The position numbers and the translations under genes were made by a program. Below the pieces are notes generated by a model that saw only the letters and a program-made list of their open reading frames with translations, did no database searches and was not told the DNA's origin. DNA of 14,823 bases from an uncultured Desulfovibrio sp. (GTDB taxonomy: Bacteria; Desulfobacterota; Desulfovibrionia; Desulfovibrionales; Desulfovibrionaceae): contig CAMWPE010000027.1 of the NCBI GenBank assembly GCA_947176055.1, forward strand, positions 1-14,823. The letters are read 5' to 3'. Of the stretch, positions 6,379-13,031 are shown one piece after another; position 1 is the first letter of the stretch, and each line of letters opens with the position of its first letter.

Positions 6379-6514
6379 GCGCCGCGAGCGGTCAAGAATA
6401 ACAAATCAGGGCAACCATTTTTAATCCGCCCCGAACGAGCGCGCCGGAGGCGGCCGTTTCGCGTCGCGCTAAAGTCAATAGTATAAGCTTTGCCTATCAA
6501 GAATTCCGTCGACA

Positions 6515-7528
6515 ATGCCTTTCATAACGCCCGGGCCCAAAGGCCTGAACATTCCGCGGAAACTTCTTTCTCTATGGAAACGGCTCGCGCTGACCACAAA
6601 TCAGGCCGATCCAGTTTGTTGCGCGCCCGCGTGGAATTTGACCTATCACCGCGTCGCCTGTCCCGAAAGCCGGCTGTTTTACGTAGCCAGCGGGTCGTCT
6701 CTGGCTATCTTCCGCGAAGATCTTGTCGGCGCGCCGGGCATCCCCTGTCTTTATCCCGTCGAAAGCGGATGGATGTTCGCGAGTTCCCTGATGGGCGAGG
6801 ACGCGCCCGAACTTCTTCTGGATTCCCTCCCCTCGCTGATTCGCGAGTATGGACGGTTGCCTGTGTTTGTGTTGGGAGGAACGCAAAGGCATAGGCCGGA
6901 AACGAGGGATCTTTACGCGAAGCTTAATGGCTTTTACGCTTTTTTTGTCAATTCCCGTTCCATTCAATGCTCCGCCTCCCTGGAAGGCGGCCCGGAGGGC
7001 TGGGCGTCCCGACGCTCCGCAAACCACAGGGCAAAATTGCGTAAAGCCGCTAAAAAAGCCTCCCGTCGGGGTATGACATTCGAGCGGGCGCGACCCTCCG
7101 ACGATCGGGAAGCCGCGGCTGTTTTCGCCCGAATCATCGCCGTTGAAAGAAAGAGCTGGAAAGGAATTAATAGCCGCGGCATACTCCAATCGCCTTCCAT
7201 TGAGTTTTACGACGAACTTTTGCGACGACTGGCCAGAGAAAAAGCGGCGTATGTGATTTTTGCCAGGATGGATGACAGGGATATTGGCTTTATCTTCGGG
7301 GGAGCGGCCGGGAAGATCTACAGAGGCCAACAATTTAGCTACGATAACGAGTTGGGCGATTTATCCGTAGGCAATCTCATGCAACTGGAAAAAGTCCGGT
7401 GGCTTTCGGAGCTTGGTTTTGAGCGTTACGATATGGGACCCATTACCGGCTCGCGAATGGAATACAAAAATCATTGGACCGAAAATCGTCATCCCATCGA
7501 AGCCTGGACGCTCAGGCGCCGGTTTTGA
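6515..7528 (+). CDS. FemAB/CelD-like GNAT acyltransferase (Acetyltransf_6 type)
   Basis: This 337-residue soluble protein has a C-terminal half resembling the BioF2/CelD-like GNAT domain. The basic stretch SANHRAKLRKAAKKASRRGMTF opens it, followed by ARPSDDREAAAVFARIIAVERKSWKG and then SIEFYDELLRRLAREKAAYVIFARMDD. The domain ends RYDMGPITGSRMEYKNHWTE with the expected late Asp-Met-Gly turn. Proteins of this family acylate sugars, peptides or polysaccharide precursors; no substrate can be read from the sequence. No signal peptide is visible. The start at 6515 lacks a clear Shine-Dalgarno and is uncertain. The stop TGA is followed at once by an in-frame TAA. The next gene downstream is an MltC-type transglycosylase, so a cell-envelope role is possible but unproven. 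Confidence 0.75.
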   Translation: MPFITPGPKGLNIPRKLLSLWKRLALTTNQADPVCCAPAWNLTYHRVACPESRLFYVASGSSLAIFREDLVGAPGIPCLYPVESGWMFASSLMGEDAPELLLDSLPSLIREYGRLPVFVLGGTQRHRPETRDLYAKLNGFYAFFVNSRSIQCSASLEGGPEGWASRRSANHRAKLRKAAKKASRRGMTFERARPSDDREAAAVFARIIAVERKSWKGINSRGILQSPSIEFYDELLRRLAREKAAYVIFARMDDRDIGFIFGGAAGKIYRGQQFSYDNELGDLSVGNLMQLEKVRWLSELGFERYDMGPITGSRMEYKNHWTENRHPIEAWTLRRRF

Positions 7529-7660
7529 TAAAATCTGAAGGAATCTTCCGCTTACCTGCGCGAAAGCATTCCAAAAGATCTTTCTCGATCTTGATTCCGG
7601 TATCTTTTTTGCATATTGTCAAAATAAATATACAAGGAATCAGGCAAGAGGAATCGATTT

Positions 7661-8731
7661 GTGAAAAAGCGCGATAAAATCCTGTCCTTATCGCTAACCT
7701 TAATTATTATTGGCAGCGCGTTGTTCTTTTGCAGTTTCGCGCCAAGCTCGCAATCTGGATCCTTTGTGAGGTTGCCTGCGGAAACCCAGATTCGCCAGCT
7801 GGCCGACAAGGACAAAGCCGCGTATATAGGTAATTGGGGGGAAGACGACAGAATCTGGAGCGTTCGCTCCGCTGCCTCTGTCGATTTTTACAATCCCGCG
7901 CTTATCCTGGCGGCCCAATTCGTCATCGACGCTCCTGACATTATCGTAGAAGCGGCCTCCTCTTCCGGAGCGGACGCGCCCCGTCTCGCGCCACTTTTGC
8001 TTCAGGACGGAGCGAACTCCCCAAAACTTTTCGCGGCGCAACCCTATCCGGACGGCGATTTACTGGATATTTATGGCCATCCCTTGCGCTGGCGGCTTCC
8101 CGACAATCTTTTGACGGGCTATAGTCTTTTCCGGCCGTCCGAGCCCGAAACGCCGGTCGCTAAAGCCAAAGCCGCTGTAATTCCTCGCGTCCCGTACGCC
8201 CAACGGGCTTCCTATTACAGGGAAATCGTCAAAGGCTTCGCCAGGCGCTTCAATCTGAATGTCGATCTGGTCATGGCGATTATTCATAGCGAAAGCGACT
8301 TTTCCCCGCATCTGGTCAGCAACAAGTCGGCCATGGGGTTAATGCAACTTCTACCCAGCACGGCCAGCGACGAGGTGCACCGTTTCCTGTACGGTCGCAG
8401 GGGCCGCGTCAGTTACGCGGAATTAAGCGTGCCGGAAACTAACATCAGATACGGGACGGCGTATTTGCATATTCTTCTAAATCGTTATTTCGCCAATGTA
8501 AAAAATAGCGAGATGCGGGAAAGTTGCGTGATCGCGGCGTATAATATGGGACCAAACCGGTTTATACGCCTGTACGGGCGCACTCCCGAAGCGGCCGCCG
8601 CGGCGATAAACGCCATGTCGCCCGAAGAGTTTCACGCCGATTTGCAGAGCCGGCTCCCTGCCCGGGAAACCAGATATTACCTTACTAAAGTGCGGAAAAT
8701 GAAAAGACTCTACGCCGCGCTGGGAGACTAG
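7661..8731 (+). CDS. mltC: Membrane-bound lytic murein transglycosylase, MltC type
   Basis: This 356-residue protein starts with GTG, supported by GAGGA (7648-7652) at eight bases. An N-terminal hydrophobic helix (residues 7-24) acts as export signal or anchor. It ends in LFFC, a poor lipobox because Phe occupies the -1 position, so lipidation is doubtful. Residues 35-180 correspond to the MltC N-terminal region. The SLT domain runs from about 195: catalytic Glu211 in IIHSESDF, then SAMGLMQLLPSTA, NIRYGTAYLHILL and IAAYNMGP. These are the standard ESxxF/GLMQ/AYN motifs, and the VHRFLYGRRG insertion resembles E. coli MltC. It cleaves peptidoglycan glycan strands to 1,6-anhydro ends in the periplasm. 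It is followed 102 bases on by a Skp-like gene. Confidence 0.88.
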   Translation: MKKRDKILSLSLTLIIIGSALFFCSFAPSSQSGSFVRLPAETQIRQLADKDKAAYIGNWGEDDRIWSVRSAASVDFYNPALILAAQFVIDAPDIIVEAASSSGADAPRLAPLLLQDGANSPKLFAAQPYPDGDLLDIYGHPLRWRLPDNLLTGYSLFRPSEPETPVAKAKAAVIPRVPYAQRASYYREIVKGFARRFNLNVDLVMAIIHSESDFSPHLVSNKSAMGLMQLLPSTASDEVHRFLYGRRGRVSYAELSVPETNIRYGTAYLHILLNRYFANVKNSEMRESCVIAAYNMGPNRFIRLYGRTPEAAAAAINAMSPEEFHADLQSRLPARETRYYLTKVRKMKRLYAALGD

Positions 8732-8780
8732 CGCGACTTGCGCTCCGCTAAACGCTTGCGCGCCCGGGAAAAATATTTTA

Positions 8781-8814
8781 ATAGCATCGGAAGCGCGGGC
8801 TTTTCCGACGCTAT
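8781..8814 (+). repeat. Imperfect 12-bp stem-loop between mltC and skp
   Basis: ATAGC (8781-8785) and TCGGAA (8787-8792) pair with TTCCGA (8803-8808) and GCTAT (8810-8814), with a single A-C mismatch and a 10-base loop. No T-run follows on the plus strand, so it is not a normal terminator. It ends 19 bases before the skp start codon and just before its Shine-Dalgarno, so it may affect skp expression or message processing. A run of A and T bases precedes it. Confidence 0.5.
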
Positions 8815-8833
8815 ATCAAGATTGGAGAGCGCG

Positions 8834-9385
8834 ATGAAATTTAAGATTCCGGCGACGGCTCTGGTCGCCGCTTGTCTGTTTTTGGGCGGATTTGGCGACC
8901 TCAAGGCGGAAGAGGACAAATGGGCGATTGTCGATATAGTAAAACTTATGAAAGAAAGCGCCCCCGGCAAGGCCGGCGTTAAATTTATCGAAGCGCGCCA
9001 GGCCGAAATGCAAAAAGAACTGGACGCTTTTATGGCTAAACTGGACAAGAACCCCGACGACGCTCAATTGCGGGAAGAACTTCAGAAAGTTTACGCGTCT
9101 TCCAATCAAAGAATTCAGGCCGAGGGACAAAACGTGGCAAACCTGTTGCTCGACGCGGTAAAGGCCGCCATGGACAAATACCGTGTTGACAACGGCTACT
9201 CCATGTTGATCGGAGTGGAGGCTCTTGCTTCTTATGATCCCGCCAAAGACGTAACCGACGCCATTCTCCTGGAAGTTAACAAATCAAAGCTGGAATTCAA
9301 ACCGTTGCCCGAAGCCGATGAGATACCGGCTCCCGCAGCCGCGGAGAAGCCGGCGCAAAAGGAAGCGAAACCAGCGAAAAAATAA
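8834..9385 (+). CDS. Skp/OmpH-family periplasmic chaperone
   Basis: The ATG at 8834 is preceded by GGAGAG and opens a classic signal peptide (basic KFK, hydrophobic core LVAACLFLGG, likely cleavage after LKA). An upstream extension of the frame to 8738 lacks these features and is rejected. The 183-residue product has the Skp layout: a strand with WAIVDIVKLMKES, a long charged helical hairpin (about residues 35-105) rich in Glu, Lys, Gln and Ala, and a second strand segment YRVDNGYSMLIG. Skp holds unfolded outer-membrane proteins in the periplasm. The last 20 or so residues are a low-complexity Pro-Ala-Lys-Glu tail, unusual for the family. A strong intrinsic terminator follows within 25 bases, and bamA and lpxD, frequent neighbours of skp, are absent. 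Confidence 0.8.
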   Translation: MKFKIPATALVAACLFLGGFGDLKAEEDKWAIVDIVKLMKESAPGKAGVKFIEARQAEMQKELDAFMAKLDKNPDDAQLREELQKVYASSNQRIQAEGQNVANLLLDAVKAAMDKYRVDNGYSMLIGVEALASYDPAKDVTDAILLEVNKSKLEFKPLPEADEIPAPAAAEKPAQKEAKPAKK

Positions 9386-9407
9386 ACGTATCTTTATAAA
9401 AGTTATG

Positions 9408-9439
9408 ACGCTCTCTTTCGGGGGAGCGTTTTTTTATTT
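9408..9439 (+). terminator. Intrinsic terminator of the skp-like gene
   Basis: ACGCTCTC (9408-9415) pairs with GGGAGCGT (9422-9429), an 8-bp stem with one G-U pair and a 6-base loop. It is followed by a T-rich run (9429-9439) interrupted by a single A. It starts 22 bases after the stop codon. Confidence 0.9.
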
Positions 9440-9445
9440 AAAATG

Positions 9446-9483
9446 GCGGGCTACGAAAAATAATCCTCCTCTTCGTCGCCCGC
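9446..9483. repeat. Stem-loop with a pyrimidine-rich loop after the skp terminator
   Basis: GCGGGC (9446-9451) and ACGAA (9453-9457) pair with TTCGT (9472-9476) and GCCCGC (9478-9483), one T-C mismatch apart. The 14-base loop contains CCTCCTC, complementary to a Shine-Dalgarno sequence. The right arm continues into a second palindrome GCCCGCGCGGGC (9478-9489). It lies after the terminator and so outside the skp message. Its role is unknown. Confidence 0.4.
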
Positions 9484-9570
9484 GCGGGCGCGCGTCGCGT
9501 AGTTATTTATATTAAGTTTATTCCGGGAATGCGCGGAACCCCAATATCGATTTACCATGATTATTTATTA

Positions 9571-9610
9571 TTGACGAGCGCGAATTTAAGGGTGTAATAC
9601 CACATTTAAA
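9571..9610 (+). promoter_or_regulatory. Candidate mtlK promoter with an overlapping imperfect palindrome
   Basis: TTGACG (9571-9576) matches the -35 consensus at five of six bases, and TAATAC (9595-9600) after an 18-base spacer is a weak -10. The -10 is the centre of an imperfect palindrome: TTTAAGGGTG (9585-9594) and CACATTTAAA (9601-9610) match as inverted arms at eight of ten positions. This is a plausible operator. Initiation near 9607 would give a leader of about 140 bases. Confidence 0.4.
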
Positions 9611-9634
9611 AGGCGCTATATGTCTTATTCGCCA

Positions 9635-9663
9635 CTCCTCCCTCTTTTCTCTTTTCTCCTCCC
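9635..9663 (+). promoter_or_regulatory. 29-base pyrimidine tract with two anti-Shine-Dalgarno copies
   Basis: Every base from 9635 to 9663 is C or T. The tract contains CCTCCC twice (9637-9642 and 9658-9663), each the exact complement of GGGAGG (9736-9741), the Shine-Dalgarno of mtlK. If transcribed from the upstream promoter, either copy could pair with and mask the ribosome binding site. Confidence 0.45.
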
Positions 9664-9747
9664 GGCGAACGGGCGTCTTTTCTCAATGATCGAAAAACGC
9701 GCGAGCTGTTCGCGAATACAAAAGCCGTAAAACAAGGGAGGTTCCCC

Positions 9748-11193
9748 ATGAGTTCCAATTCCCACTCGTCCAATTACGACCGCAAAACCGTCGCTCCGGG
9801 CATTGTTCATCTTGGCGTTGGAAACTTCCATCGCGCTCATATGGAAGATTATCTGGACTCGCTCCTGGAAAAGGAGCCATCCCAAAAAAAATGGGGAGTT
9901 TCCGGAGCCATGTTGTTGCCGTCCGACAAGGCGCTTTACGAAGCCTTGAAAAGCCAGGATGGCGAATACACATTGACTATCCGCGGCAGGGACGGCAAAG
10001 ACGGCTGGAAAAGAATCCGCTCTCTTGTCGATCTCAACTGGGCGGGGGACAACGCCGACGAGATTTTAAAACGGCTGGCCAGTCCGGATACTAAAATTAT
10101 CTCCATGACCATTACGGAAGGCGGTTATAATATCGATAGGAACACTGGCGAATTTGATCTGGAAAACCTCGCGGTAGCGGAGGATATCGCCAATCCCCAA
10201 TCCCCCAAAACGGCTTTCGGATTCGTCGCCGAAGGTCTCCGGAGGCGCAAGGACGCTGGAAACGGGCCGGTAACAATTCTTACCTGCGACAACTTGCAAC
10301 ATAACGGAGACACGGCTCGCAAGGCCTTTATGACCTTCATTAAGGCCCAGGATCCCGCGCTTGCCGAATGGGCGGAAAGCAATGTGTCTTTTCCGAACAG
10401 CATGGTCGATCGCATCACTCCCGCTACGCGACCTGAAGATCGCGAAGCGCTTAATAAAAAGAACGGAACCGACGACGCCGCTCCCGTATTCTGCGAAGAC
10501 TTCATTCAGTGGGTGATAGAAGATAAATTCGCCGCAGGGCGCCCAGCGTGGGAAGAAGTGGGCGTGGAAATGACCGACGACGTGTCCGCTTACGAGAATA
10601 TGAAATTAAGCCTTCTTAATGCGTCGCATACCTTATTAAGCTATCCGGCCTTCCTCGCGGGATATCGCAAGGTCGACGAAGCCATGAAGGACGACGACAT
10701 TCGCTCTTTTGCCCGCCAATATATGGATCTTGACGCTACGCCTTATGTCCCGGCGCCGGGGAACACGAATCTGGACGAATACAAAACTACCCTCATTGAG
10801 CGCTTCGGCAATCCTTCGGTAAGCGATCAAGTCGCTCGCCTTTGTATGGACGGACTTTCCAAGTTTCCCGTTTACGTTGTGCCTGTGCTCGCTAAAATGC
10901 TCGCGGACGGTAAGGATTTAAAAAGGATGGCCTATCTTTTAGCGGCCTACCGGAAATATTTGCGGGCAGGAGTCGACGATAAGGGCCAAACGTACGAAAT
11001 TATCGAACCATGGCTTACTCCCGGGGACAAAAAATTGATTGATTCGGATAACCCTCTGGATTTTCTTAAGTTGCCCGCTTTCGCGGGAGCGCCTTTGAGC
11101 GATAATGATAAATTCGTAAAATTGTATCTAAATATGGTCAAGGCTATCGACGAGAACGGAGCCAAAGCGACGCTTAAAACAATTCTTGAATAG
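9748..11193 (+). CDS. mtlK: Mannitol 2-dehydrogenase family polyol oxidoreductase
   Basis: This 481-residue protein belongs to the long-chain polyol dehydrogenases. The NAD-binding N-terminus reads GIVHLGVGNFHRAHMEDYLD (residues 18-37). MTITEGGYN (120-128) and ILTCDNLQHNG (177-187) are family signatures. The catalytic triplet spacing Lys286, Asn291, His294 in MKLSLLNASHTLLSYP equals that of the mannitol 2-dehydrogenase Lys-x4-Asn-x2-His motif. These cytoplasmic enzymes oxidise mannitol, arabinitol or related polyols to ketoses with NAD(P). The exact polyol cannot be read from sequence, and fructuronate reductases are relatives. The start has AAGGGAGG ending six bases before the ATG. The FucP-type permease follows 95 bases downstream and an AraC regulator lies beyond, suggesting a small inducible polyol catabolism module. 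The gene symbol marks the family, not a proven substrate. Confidence 0.88.
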   Translation: MSSNSHSSNYDRKTVAPGIVHLGVGNFHRAHMEDYLDSLLEKEPSQKKWGVSGAMLLPSDKALYEALKSQDGEYTLTIRGRDGKDGWKRIRSLVDLNWAGDNADEILKRLASPDTKIISMTITEGGYNIDRNTGEFDLENLAVAEDIANPQSPKTAFGFVAEGLRRRKDAGNGPVTILTCDNLQHNGDTARKAFMTFIKAQDPALAEWAESNVSFPNSMVDRITPATRPEDREALNKKNGTDDAAPVFCEDFIQWVIEDKFAAGRPAWEEVGVEMTDDVSAYENMKLSLLNASHTLLSYPAFLAGYRKVDEAMKDDDIRSFARQYMDLDATPYVPAPGNTNLDEYKTTLIERFGNPSVSDQVARLCMDGLSKFPVYVVPVLAKMLADGKDLKRMAYLLAAYRKYLRAGVDDKGQTYEIIEPWLTPGDKKLIDSDNPLDFLKLPAFAGAPLSDNDKFVKLYLNMVKAIDENGAKATLKTILE

Positions 11194-11220
11194 AGACGCT
11201 CGCGCCTATACTTGGACGCG

Positions 11221-11240
11221 ATCGCCATGAAAAAGGCGAT
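11221..11240 (+). repeat. Small stem-loop between mtlK and the permease gene
   Basis: ATCGCC (11221-11226) pairs perfectly with GGCGAT (11235-11240) around an 8-base loop containing five A residues. No T-run follows. The permease Shine-Dalgarno GGAGG lies about 34 bases further on. It may tune expression of the second gene. Confidence 0.35.
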
Positions 11241-11288
11241 TTCCGGGAGGAGCTTTTAAGGTAGGTCATATACCGGAGGCATATCCTT

Positions 11289-12644
11289 ATGACGCAAGAA
11301 AAAACTCCCTACACTCTCGGCCCCTTCATCATCCTTACCATTATCTTTTTTATAGTAGGATTTTTGACTACTATTAACGGACAGTTTCAAGGTCCGATGC
11401 AGATCGCCTTCCTGTCCAAGGCCGACGCCCTGCGCAACACGCTTACTACGCTCATCTCATTCTTCTTTTTCCTAGGTTATCTGCTGACGAGTGGAATCGC
11501 CGCCCGCTGGGTCAATAGCCATGGTTATCAATCCACATTGGCGCGCTCCATGTTTATTATGGTCGCGGGTCTGCTGACTTACGCGCTCGCCGCCTGGATT
11601 GGCAGTTCCCGACCGGAGTTCGGAATAACGCTGGGAGCGGATTTCGTGCCCTGGGCTTATTTTATCTTTCTCATCGGGTGTTTTTTAATGGGCACATCCG
11701 CCGCGATGATGCAAGTAGTCATCAATCCCTATGTCGCATCCTGGGAAATGCCGGGCACTAGCGCCGTGCAGAGAATGAATATAGCCACCGGCGTCAATTC
11801 CATAGGCACAACTATCGGTCCTTTCTTCGTGACAGCTGTAATTTTCGCGGGCGTCGCCATGGAAGCCGTGCGACCGGGACAGGTCATTGCTCCGATTTTA
11901 TGGATAGGGGCGGCCGTGCTGGTTGTTACCCTCATAACAATGCGGTTGCCGTTGCCGGATTTGGCATCGACAAGATCCTCTACGGCGCTGCCGCGCTCAG
12001 TCTGGTCTTTTTCGCATCTCGCCCTGGGCGTTTGCAGTATTTTCCTCTACGTTGGAGCGGAAGTTTCCATTGGCGTCAATATAAATATGCACGCCATGCA
12101 ACTCCTGGAAAGGGGAGGGGATCTAACATTTTTTGGAAGCCATTCACTGACGCTCGCTGGCCTTAACCTTGGCATCCCGGCCCTCCTGGCTACTTTGTAC
12201 TGGGGAGGAATGATGGTGGGACGTCTGGTGTCCAGCGCCTTTCCAAAAGCCGCCCCTCGTCCCTTGCTTGGCGCGACGACGCTTATCGCCGCGTTGCTCG
12301 TTCTGATCGCCATGTTTACGGATAATCTCTATGTGCTTTCGGCGATCGGACTTTGCCATTCGGTAATGTGGGGATGTATTTTTACACTGGCGGTAGCCGG
12401 TCTGGGCGCCTATACCTCAAACGCTTCCGGCGTGTTTATGATGGGCGTTTTCGGGGGAGCCGTATTTCCGCTTTTGCAAGGCATGCTCGCCGATTATCTC
12501 GGCTCATGGCGATGGACCTGGTTCCTGGTGCTCGCGTGCGAACTGGCGATGTTCCTTTACGCCGTCTGGGGTAGCAGGGTGCGCGATCCCGAAGCCCGCG
12601 CGAATTTGCAAAATATCGTGCCCCCCGTTGATCCGGGCGAATAA
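11289..12644 (+). CDS. FucP-family MFS sugar or polyol permease
   Basis: This 451-residue protein has about 12 hydrophobic segments and the layout of the FucP/GluP branch of the major facilitator superfamily: IIFFIVGFLTTING in helix 1, FFFFLGYLLTSGIAARW in helix 2, and INPYVASWEMP with NIATGVNSIGT around helix 5. By eye alignment with E. coli FucP, the conserved Asn162 is kept (Asn170), but proton-linked Asp46 corresponds to Gly31 and Glu135 to Gln142. It is therefore an atypical member, perhaps a uniporter or one with a different coupling site. The start has GGAGG at nine bases. It follows the polyol dehydrogenase gene by 95 bases, so its substrate is probably the polyol, or the ketose from it. 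A structured region and a strong terminator follow. Confidence 0.85.
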   Translation: MTQEKTPYTLGPFIILTIIFFIVGFLTTINGQFQGPMQIAFLSKADALRNTLTTLISFFFFLGYLLTSGIAARWVNSHGYQSTLARSMFIMVAGLLTYALAAWIGSSRPEFGITLGADFVPWAYFIFLIGCFLMGTSAAMMQVVINPYVASWEMPGTSAVQRMNIATGVNSIGTTIGPFFVTAVIFAGVAMEAVRPGQVIAPILWIGAAVLVVTLITMRLPLPDLASTRSSTALPRSVWSFSHLALGVCSIFLYVGAEVSIGVNINMHAMQLLERGGDLTFFGSHSLTLAGLNLGIPALLATLYWGGMMVGRLVSSAFPKAAPRPLLGATTLIAALLVLIAMFTDNLYVLSAIGLCHSVMWGCIFTLAVAGLGAYTSNASGVFMMGVFGGAVFPLLQGMLADYLGSWRWTWFLVLACELAMFLYAVWGSRVRDPEARANLQNIVPPVDPGE

Positions 12645-12661
12645 ATCGTAAATTATTTATA

Positions 12662-12705
12662 GTCATGCTGCAGGTTGGGAAGAACACGCACCGACCTGCT
12701 ATGAC
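12662..12705 (+). repeat. Two-part stem-loop just after the permease gene
   Basis: A 9-bp inner stem with one G-U pair (12670-12678 with 12691-12699, 12-base loop) stacks on a 5-bp outer stem (12662-12666 with 12701-12705), with 3-base and 1-base bulges between. Four T residues follow a little later (12708-12711), so it could be a weak first terminator for the permease message. Confidence 0.55.
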
Positions 12706-12811
12706 GATTTTGAGGGTAAAGACGCTCGCTTCTGGCTTATAGGGGGAATCTGCTCCAAGAAGAAGCTGGATCGCCGTTAAGGGCAATTTTAACCGCGACG
12801 GGCTATGGCGT

Positions 12812-12843
12812 TGGGAAGGCAACGTTCCTTCCCATTTTTATTT
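12812..12843 (+). terminator. Strong intrinsic terminator
   Basis: TGGGAAGG (12812-12819) pairs perfectly with CCTTCCCA (12827-12834) around a 7-base loop. TTTTT, A and TTT follow (12835-12843). It lies 168 bases after the permease stop codon, which suggests an RNA of that length between the two. Confidence 0.88.
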
Positions 12844-13031
12844 AAGAAGATTGACAAATCGGAATACGACGATTTCTCCTCCGACGCGCTGGAGGCAACA
12901 ACGCAAGATCGCAAAAGATTATTGAAACCTACGCTCACGAAAGCGCCCACTTTCATTCATAATTATGCCTGATTCCAGCAAATATAAAACGCGACTATAA
13001 TTTTTAATCAAAAAATTATATTTCATATTAA
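12844..13031. promoter_or_regulatory. araC promoter region with a 10-bp inverted repeat over the -10 box
   Basis: TATAAT (12996-13001) is a perfect -10 hexamer. The best -35, TTCCAG (12973-12978) at 17 bases, is weak. TATAATTTTT (12996-13005) and AAAAATTATA (13011-13020) form a perfect 10-bp inverted repeat with a 5-base centre, covering the -10 and the predicted start site near 13008. A regulator bound there would block transcription, so autoregulation is plausible. Bases 12844-12970 hold no recognisable gene. Confidence 0.5.

Larger units (their letters stand above)
12645..12843 (+). ncRNA. Candidate structured RNA or long 3' UTR ending in a terminator
   Basis: This 170-base stretch between the permease stop and a strong terminator has no credible reading frame but several foldable elements. 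GCAGGTTGG (12670-12678) pairs with CCGACCTGC (12691-12699), extended by GTCAT (12662-12666) with ATGAC (12701-12705). An alternative outer pairing is AATCGT (12644-12649) with ACGATT (12704-12709). CTTCT and AGAAG around 12729-12765 and GTTAA with TTAAC (12776-12794 area) could form further stems. It does not match SRP RNA, RNase P, tmRNA or the riboswitch consensus sequences I checked from memory. It may be a small RNA or only the permease 3' UTR. Confidence 0.3.

Noticed and set aside
6572..7333. A 253-residue minus-strand frame opposite the GNAT gene
   Set aside because: It is antisense to a gene with clear family features and shows no domain of its own.
12645..12843. Identity as SRP RNA, 6S RNA, RNase P, tmRNA or a fluoride riboswitch
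   Set aside because: None of the conserved cores I know is present; a short GGGCTATGGCG resembles the fluoride motif start but the rest does not match.
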